Assembly (NCBI GenBank): GCA_023253875.1
Contig: JALRFC010000033.1
Coordinates: forward strand, 1 to 11,048
Direction: 5' to 3'
DNA from: Candidatus Kapaibacterium sp.
Lineage (GTDB): Bacteria; Bacteroidota; Ignavibacteria; Kapaibacteriales; UBA961
DNA: 11,048 nucleotides
Within the stretch, counting starts at the first letter, position 1. Each line of letters starts with the position of its first letter. Below are positions 7,073-11,048 of this stretch, piece after piece. Below the pieces are notes generated by a model. It saw only the letters and a program-made list of their open reading frames with translations. It was not told the DNA's origin and searched no databases. Made by a program: the position numbers and the translations under genes.

Positions 7073-8491
7073 TTATTTTCCGGATCTGAATTTATTGACA
7101 TCAATTTCATATCTACGAATTTTATTGTGCAAAGTCTCCCGTGAGATTGCCAATAGTACCGCAGCTTTGCTCACATTACCATTACATTTTTGCAATGTAG
7201 AGACTATTTTCATTTTATCCGCTCTTGCAATATCATCTTTTAAAGAGCCATCACTTGTAATGGAGAATTGATCACCGCCTGAAACCGCCTTCGGTTGTTG
7301 ATATACATGATCATTGGTGGAAGCAACAGAATGAATATCTCTGATTTCAATTGTATCGGAAGAGACAGTTTGCAATACCACGCGTAATGTACTTTGTAAT
7401 TCGCGAACATTACCTTTCCAGGTATGTTCTTGTAAAAATTCAATTGCAGATGGTGAGAAAGATTTATTGTCCACCATTTTTTCATTGTGTTTTTTCACAT
7501 AATGGTCAACAATCAATGGAATGTCTTCTTTTCTTTCGCTCAAAGGCGGAATTGTGATTTCGCATTCCCTCAAACGATGATATAATTGCTCGCGGAATTT
7601 ACCTTCACGCATTGCTCCAAGCAAATCACGATCTGTAGCGGAAATAAATCGTACATCCACTTCTTCGGGTTCAACGGAACCAACTCTACGGATGATTTTA
7701 GTTTCTATTGGGAGCAATAAATTTGCTTGTAATTCCAAAGGCAAATCACCGATTTCATCTAAGAATAGTGATCCTTTATTTGCTTGATGGAATAATCCCT
7801 TTTTATTTTCATGAGCTCCGGAAAATGAACCACGGACATGACCAAATAATTCACTTTGGAATAATTCTCTTGGGATATTCGGAATATCCACGGTCACAAC
7901 AGGATGATGTCCTCTCTTGCTCACGGCATGAATCGCTTCGGCCACCAATTTCTTTCCTGTCCCTGTTTCACCGGTGACAAGAACATTCAAATCAGTTTTT
8001 CCGAATCGTATGATTTTATCAGCAACTTTCAATAATGCTTCGCTTTTACCAATAATCCCTTGTTTTTGAATCAATTTCAGAAGTTCTTGATGTTCCGTTT
8101 GAACCTTAAATTTCTCCAAAGTACTGGTTAATACATCGCGCAATCGATCTGTAGAAATAGAACTTTTTTCTATAAAATTCACGGCTCCCATTCTGGTGGC
8201 TTTTACCGCAGTGTCAATGGTGCCTTTTCCGGAAATCATGATCACAGACAAAGCAGGGAATTTCTTTCTGCTTTGAGCAAGGACATCCAAACCGTTCATT
8301 TGCGAATTCACAAATTCTATATCAAGCAGCATCAATGAATATTGCTGATGATTTTGCTCTAAATGCGAAAGAGCTCCCTCGGGAGAATCACATGAATGTG
8401 TTTTCCATCCAAAGCCCCCAATGATATCTGCCAGAGTTTCCGTGAACTCTGCATTATCATCCACCAAAAAAATAGAAATATCAGATGCCAA
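7073..8491 (-). CDS. NtrC-family response regulator (REC, AAA+ sigma-54 interaction, Fis-type HTH), divergent contact loop
   Basis: The protein has 472 residues and the full NtrC plan. The receiver domain (5-125) has D11, D12, phosphoacceptor D57, S87 and K109. The AAA+ domain (about 146-375) has Walker A GETGTGKK (174-181), Walker B LFLDEIGD (242-249) and arginine-finger region REQLYHRL (300-307). The Fis-like helix-turn-helix spans about 425-465. The sigma-54 contact loop reads GSFSGA (221-226) instead of GAFTGA, keeping the phenylalanine. The usual KLLRVLQE is replaced by NLLLPIET and the usual ATNRDL by ATDRDL. It should activate sigma-54 promoters on phosphorylation if those changes are tolerated. 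The start is a TTG at 8491: the frame has a stop at 8510-8512, no ATG lies between, and AGGGGGG sits 8 bases upstream. No histidine kinase is in the window. Small lipoprotein genes lie on both sides. Confidence 0.93.
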   Translation of the reverse strand: MASDISIFLVDDNAEFTETLADIIGGFGWKTHSCDSPEGALSHLEQNHQQYSLMLLDIEFVNSQMNGLDVLAQSRKKFPALSVIMISGKGTIDTAVKATRMGAVNFIEKSSISTDRLRDVLTSTLEKFKVQTEHQELLKLIQKQGIIGKSEALLKVADKIIRFGKTDLNVLVTGETGTGKKLVAEAIHAVSKRGHHPVVTVDIPNIPRELFQSELFGHVRGSFSGAHENKKGLFHQANKGSLFLDEIGDLPLELQANLLLPIETKIIRRVGSVEPEEVDVRFISATDRDLLGAMREGKFREQLYHRLRECEITIPPLSERKEDIPLIVDHYVKKHNEKMVDNKSFSPSAIEFLQEHTWKGNVRELQSTLRVVLQTVSSDTIEIRDIHSVASTNDHVYQQPKAVSGGDQFSITSDGSLKDDIARADKMKIVSTLQKCNGNVSKAAVLLAISRETLHNKIRRYEIDVNKFRSGK

Positions 8492-8499
8492 ATCACTAT

Positions 8500-8506
8500 C
8501 CCCCCT
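8500..8506 (-). promoter_or_regulatory. Strong ribosome-binding site fixing the TTG start of the response regulator
   Basis: On the minus strand AGGGGGG stands 8 bases before the TTG at 8491, an ideal distance. An in-frame TAA just upstream and the absence of any nearer ATG make TTG the only start that keeps the receiver domain whole. The 5' part of this site is also the 3' arm of a hairpin (8504-8519). Confidence 0.6.
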
Positions 8507-8519
8507 CGCTTATGCGAGG
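8504..8519 (-). promoter_or_regulatory. GC-rich hairpin partly covering the regulator's ribosome-binding site
   Basis: CCTCGC and GCGAGG form a perfect 6-bp stem with a 4-base loop (ATAA on the minus strand). No T-tract follows on either strand, so it is not a usual intrinsic terminator. In the minus-strand transcript the stem takes up the AGG at the start of the purine-rich site and leaves four G free, so it could modulate translation of the regulator. This role is inference. Confidence 0.4.
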
Positions 8520-8572
8520 AATAAATGAAACAATCAATCCACTTTGTTCAAATCCAACCTTCATAGTCATAG

Positions 8573-9031
8573 TTATTGTGATGCCGGAATAGTCAACATC
8601 AATGAATCATGCAATGCCCGAAATTCTTTACTACCATATGTTGAAAATTCAGGATTCCAAATCGCCTTTTTCTGGACATTGGTTTTTGTATTGATATACT
8701 CTACGGAGCGATATGTTGTACCTGGCGAATATAATGATTGTATGGCAGTAAATGTCCCGATCATATCATGCAATTGCTTGCAAAAGTACTCCACATTGAC
8801 TGAATCAATCTTTTTGAGATTCATCGCTTGATTCGCATTCATGCGTTGAGCGCTATAGACTCCCAAATCTTCTGCATGTATTTCATATCCGGCAAATGAA
8901 CCAGAAGCCATGTCTCCATCACCCCAACGAATGATTGTACCCATTGTTCTTTCATTGATGCATGTGGTTTTTGTACTCATGCAACCATGAAGGAATAATC
9001 CGAATATTATGACAATTACGCTTTTCATCAT
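8573..9031 (-). CDS. Small uncharacterised lipoprotein
   Basis: The protein has 152 residues from the ATG at 9031; a second ATG at 9028 is equally possible and has better spacing from the AAGGAA ribosome-binding-like site. The first start overlaps the gltX stop by four bases (ATGA), the second by one (TGATG), so translation is coupled to gltX either way. The N-terminus is a lipoprotein signal, VIIFGLFLHGC, with lipidation at C17. I do not recognise the mature domain. Its predicted order is a strand pair (about 31-60), a helix with YFCKQLHDMI (81-90), a strand pair with YRSVEYINTKTNVQKKAIW, and a final helix around FRALHDSLML. This order resembles that of the DUF6438-like lipoprotein two genes downstream, but the C-x-G-x-C-P signature is missing. 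It precedes the response regulator gene by 81 bases. Confidence 0.75.
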   Translation of the reverse strand: MMKSVIVIIFGLFLHGCMSTKTTCINERTMGTIIRWGDGDMASGSFAGYEIHAEDLGVYSAQRMNANQAMNLKKIDSVNVEYFCKQLHDMIGTFTAIQSLYSPGTTYRSVEYINTKTNVQKKAIWNPEFSTYGSKEFRALHDSLMLTIPASQ

Positions 9032-10479
9032 TTTCCTTCTTGGGATAAAAAGCGTTCAATTCTTCGAATGCATACTTCTTTGCCCAGCATTTCCATTGTT
9101 TCATAGAGTCCGGCTCCAACTGGTTTACCGGTCAGAATCATGCGCAATGGATGAATGAAGAGTTTGGAAGCAATGCCATTCTCTTTCGTGAATGCTGCAA
9201 CTGCATCATTGATGGCTATATGATTGAAATCCTCCAAACCTTTTACAATTGGTAAGAGAGATGTGATGATTGCACCAGAATCCGCTGTCCAATGTTTTGC
9301 TTTATACTCTTCATCAATCACATAGTCATCAGAGAACATATATGCTCCGAATCCTGGAATTTCATTAAGGAATGTGATACGTTCTCTCAGCAATGTCAGA
9401 ATTCCCTTTGCTCTCTCATCCGCCACTTCGATGTGATGTTCTTTCAATATTGATTGCAATTGTGGAAGAAGCGATTCCGGATCAGCATTACGAAGATATT
9501 GAGCATTCATCCATTCAAGTTTTTTGGTATCGAATACAGCACCGGCTTTATTCACTTTCTCAAGCGTAAAGAGATCTATCAATTCCTGCATGGAAAAAAT
9601 CTCTCTGTCAGAAGTTGGATTCCAACCAAGCAATGCCACAAAATTCACGAGTGCATCGGCAAAGAATCCTTTTTCTCTGAAGCTTTTCGCAAATACATCG
9701 CCGAATCGTTTGCTCATCTTGGATTTATCAGGATTCAAGAGCAATGGCAAGTGCGCAAACTTCGGCATGTCCCAGCCAAATGCCTGATATAAAAGCACAT
9801 GTTTTGGCGTTGAAGGAAGCCATTCTTCCCCACGAATCACATGCGAGATTTCCATCAAATGGTCATCCACGACATTTGCCAAATGATATGTTGGAAATCC
9901 ATCCGATTTGAGAAGAATTTGATCATCCACATCACGGGCATTCACGATGACTTCACCACGGACAATATCATTGAATCTGATATCACCCGAAACCGGCACT
10001 TTCAATCTGATGCAATAATCCGCGCCTTCATCAAGAAGTCGTTTTGTTTCATCGGGACCAAGCGTATATTCACTGCGCATCACTGTTCGATCATATTTTG
10101 CAGCTATGCCGGCATTTTTTTGTCTTTCACGCATGGCATCCAATTCTTCAGAAGTATCGAATGCGCGATAAGCCATGTCTTTTGACAATAATTCATTCGC
10201 ATATTGTCTGTAGATATCCGTGCGCTCGGACTGACGATATGGTCCGTGGGGTCCACCCTTTTCGGGGCTTTCATCGAATTCCATTCCTGCCCAACGACAG
10301 ATATCAATGATATTCTCTTCTGCACCTTCAACAAATCTGGTTTGATCTGTGTCTTCAATGCGAAGTATGCAAGCACCACCATGATGTCTGGCAAATAAAT
10401 AATTGTATAAAGCCGTTCTCAAACCGCCGATATGGAGAAAACCTGTTGGAGATGGGGCGAAGCGAACTCGTACTGACAT
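9028..10479 (-). CDS. gltX: Glutamyl-tRNA synthetase
   Basis: The enzyme charges tRNA-Glu with glutamate, and in bacteria without GlnRS often tRNA-Gln as well. The start is set at the ATG at 10479, which gives 483 residues and the canonical opening MSVRVRFAPSPTGFLHIGG; AGGAAAT lies directly upstream. An in-frame TTG at 10503 would add eight unconserved residues. Class I signatures are HIGG (16-19), RIEDTDQTR (40-48), the GEEW region (217-220) and KMSKR (254-258), followed by a full anticodon-binding region to residue 483. It is therefore a full synthetase and not the truncated Glu-Q-RS. The zinc-binding cysteines of the E. coli type are absent: where AYxCFCTxEEL is expected the sequence reads AYRAFDTSEEL (103-113). 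It lies 20 bases after queD and overlaps the small lipoprotein gene. Confidence 0.96.
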   Translation of the reverse strand: MSVRVRFAPSPTGFLHIGGLRTALYNYLFARHHGGACILRIEDTDQTRFVEGAEENIIDICRWAGMEFDESPEKGGPHGPYRQSERTDIYRQYANELLSKDMAYRAFDTSEELDAMRERQKNAGIAAKYDRTVMRSEYTLGPDETKRLLDEGADYCIRLKVPVSGDIRFNDIVRGEVIVNARDVDDQILLKSDGFPTYHLANVVDDHLMEISHVIRGEEWLPSTPKHVLLYQAFGWDMPKFAHLPLLLNPDKSKMSKRFGDVFAKSFREKGFFADALVNFVALLGWNPTSDREIFSMQELIDLFTLEKVNKAGAVFDTKKLEWMNAQYLRNADPESLLPQLQSILKEHHIEVADERAKGILTLLRERITFLNEIPGFGAYMFSDDYVIDEEYKAKHWTADSGAIITSLLPIVKGLEDFNHIAINDAVAAFTKENGIASKLFIHPLRMILTGKPVGAGLYETMEMLGKEVCIRRIERFLSQEGK

Positions 10480-10482
10480 ATT

Positions 10483-10486
10483 TCCT
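10483..10486 (-). promoter_or_regulatory. Ribosome-binding site supporting the gltX ATG start
   Basis: AGGA, within TAGGAAAT, lies three bases before the ATG at 10479 on the minus strand. The spacing is short, but no comparable site precedes the alternative TTG at 10503, and the conserved MSVRVRFAPSPTG begins exactly at this ATG. Confidence 0.5.
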
Positions 10487-10499
10487 ACTGTAAATTTGA

Positions 10500-10931
10500 T
10501 CAATTGTTGTACACATGTACTGCTTCAGCAAATGTGTTTTCTGTTTCTCGCAAGCGAATACGTAATTCTGAGACATTGGAAAATCTCTCAAAACCGGGAA
10601 TAAGTTCTTGGAGCATATAATGAGCGATATTTTCAGCCGTGGAATAAAAATCCACGGTATTCACTTTCATGGGATGATGCTTGAAAAATTCCATCAGAAT
10701 TGCATCCGAGGAATCCAAAAGAAATGAATGATCCAAGCGATCAATCAATGGTTGAACGAGTGCTTTCATGTCAAAATAGTCTATGACCATCCCTGTTGCG
10801 GGATCTATACTACCCACAATCTCCACACGCATGGTATAGGAATGACCATGTATATTCTGACAACCTCCTTGATGAAAAGGAAGGCGATGTCCCATTTCCC
10901 AATGAAAGTCTTTGGCGATACGGGATTCCAT
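10500..10931 (-). CDS. queD: 6-carboxy-5,6,7,8-tetrahydropterin synthase (PTPS/QueD family)
   Basis: QueD converts 7,8-dihydroneopterin triphosphate to 6-carboxytetrahydropterin, an early step towards preQ0 and queuosine. The start is set at the ATG at 10931, giving 143 residues: AGGA lies six bases upstream and the ATG follows the upstream stop by one base (TAA-G-ATG). A GTG start at 10973 would overlap the upstream reading frame by 41 bases. Zinc ligands are H15 in MGHRLPF and H28 and H30 in CQNIHGHSY; catalytic C24 gives the C-x-x-x-H-G-H arrangement typical of QueD rather than eukaryotic PTPS. GMVIDYFDMK (47-56), LDHSFLLD (66-73, with H68) and the RLRETENTFAEA block (E129) complete the family pattern. 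The adjacent queF-like end supports the queuosine role over folate or biopterin metabolism. The product gene queE is not in the window. Confidence 0.9.
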   Translation of the reverse strand: MESRIAKDFHWEMGHRLPFHQGGCQNIHGHSYTMRVEIVGSIDPATGMVIDYFDMKALVQPLIDRLDHSFLLDSSDAILMEFFKHHPMKVNTVDFYSTAENIAHYMLQELIPGFERFSNVSELRIRLRETENTFAEAVHVYNN

Positions 10932-10932
10932 C

Positions 10933-11048
10933 TTATTTCCTATATGTAGCTGTGATGACACTTGACATTCCACCTCTCATGCCCCAATCTGTAGTGATGG
11001 TCATTTCAAGTGGATTGCAACGCTCGACCAAATCATCGAGGATTTTAT
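10933..11048 (-). CDS. queF: C-terminal end of a QueF-type NADPH-dependent 7-cyano-7-deazaguanine (preQ0) reductase (partial)
   Basis: Only the last 37 codons and the TAA stop are inside the window; the rest lies beyond the right edge. The readable part is ILDDLVERCNPLEM followed by TITTDWGMRGGMSSVITATYRK. It fits the C-terminus of short, single-domain QueF proteins: an I-L-D-D-L-V helix, a P-x-x-M strand, then a D-x-x-x-R-G-G turn and a final strand, where RGG is a QueF hallmark. QueF reduces preQ0 to preQ1 with NADPH. The catalytic cysteine and aspartate are upstream and cannot be checked. The stop is one base from the queD start, and the shared pathway raises confidence. The call rests on a short segment recognised from memory, so it is good but not certain. 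Confidence 0.65.
   Translation of the reverse strand, partial: KILDDLVERCNPLEMTITTDWGMRGGMSSVITATYRK
10938..10941 (-). promoter_or_regulatory. Ribosome-binding site that decides the queD start
   Basis: AGGA stands six bases before the ATG at 10931 on the minus strand, inside the last codons of the upstream queF-like gene. The preQ enzyme's conserved N-terminal strand (RIAKDFHWEMGH) begins right after this ATG, which argues against the longer GTG start. Confidence 0.55.

Noticed and set aside
7072..7110. Longer start for the DUF6438-like lipoprotein
   Set aside because: It would add 13 polar residues before the signal peptide and overlap the regulator gene by 38 bases.
8504..8519. Intrinsic terminator after the small lipoprotein gene
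   Set aside because: The stem is good but no T-tract follows on either strand, so it was listed as a possible translational hairpin instead.
8544..8831. 95-codon plus-strand open frame over the small lipoprotein gene
   Set aside because: The minus-strand frame has a lipoprotein signal and a coupled start with gltX; the plus-strand frame has neither.
9454..10185. Plus-strand open frames of 112 and 114 codons
   Set aside because: Both are antisense to gltX and rich in unlikely residue runs. The minus-strand synthetase motifs account for the region.
10480..10503. TTG start for gltX eight codons upstream
   Set aside because: The added residues are not conserved in GluRS, there is no ribosome-binding site, and the frame would overlap the queD stop. 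The ATG at 10479 gives the family start.
1..11048. Frequent ATCAATG/CATTGA-like words, considered as a dispersed repeat or uptake signal
   Set aside because: They occur in varied contexts without an extended consensus or regular spacing and follow from the codon and base composition of the genes.
1..11048. CRISPR array, tRNA/rRNA genes, insertion sequence, prophage or defence genes
   Set aside because: No regularly spaced repeats, cloverleaf-type sequences, transposase or phage frames were seen; coding genes occupy nearly all of the window.

Overview
This 11,048-base window is ordinary, densely packed chromosomal DNA from a low-to-moderate GC diderm bacterium. The flavour is that of the Bacteroidetes/Chlorobi/Ignavibacteria/Kapabacteria (FCB) side of the tree. 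The evidence for that placement is indirect: signal peptides ending in A-Q-D, many lipoproteins, a LepB of the PTGSME type, a zinc-less GluRS, a stand-alone heptose-1-phosphate adenylyltransferase (LPS, hence an outer membrane), a DUF6438-like lipoprotein, and bacterial kynurenine 3-monooxygenase. The exact phylum is inference.

Layout. Thirteen of the fourteen genes lie on the minus strand. Left block (1-2151, read right to left): a UPF0173-type metallo-beta-lactamase-fold hydrolase, then a secreted HExxH zinc-peptidase-like protein, then the start of an exported, probably beta-barrel protein that runs off the left edge. The only plus-strand gene, kmo (2289-3659), diverges from this block across a 137-base spacer and overlaps tail-to-tail with the next minus gene. 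Right block (3643-11048, read right to left): the 3' end of queF, then queD, gltX, a small lipoprotein, an NtrC-type response regulator, a DUF6438-like lipoprotein, lepB, cdaA, pcm and rfaE2.

How the genes work together. queF and queD both serve preQ0/preQ1 (queuosine) synthesis and sit next to gltX, a tRNA-charging gene. lepB matures exported proteins, of which four are encoded here (two Sec-secreted, two lipoproteins; lipoproteins normally use LspA instead). cdaA makes the second messenger c-di-AMP, pcm repairs isoaspartyl protein damage, and rfaE2 activates heptose for LPS core. The response regulator is bracketed by two small lipoproteins and has no kinase in the window. kmo most likely serves the kynurenine route to quinolinate and NAD, or tryptophan catabolism; no other gene of that pathway is visible.

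Six of the eleven same-strand junctions have the stop and next start within -4 to +1 bases, which points to extensive translational coupling. Several starts were moved inward to fit these junctions, the ribosome-binding sites and the signal peptides. No RNA gene, CRISPR array, insertion sequence or phage gene was seen, and no gene-free stretch exceeds 137 bases. I found no convincing new multi-gene system. The least explained parts are the secreted peptidase/barrel pair, the two lipoproteins around the regulator, and the regulator's divergent sigma-54 contact loop.
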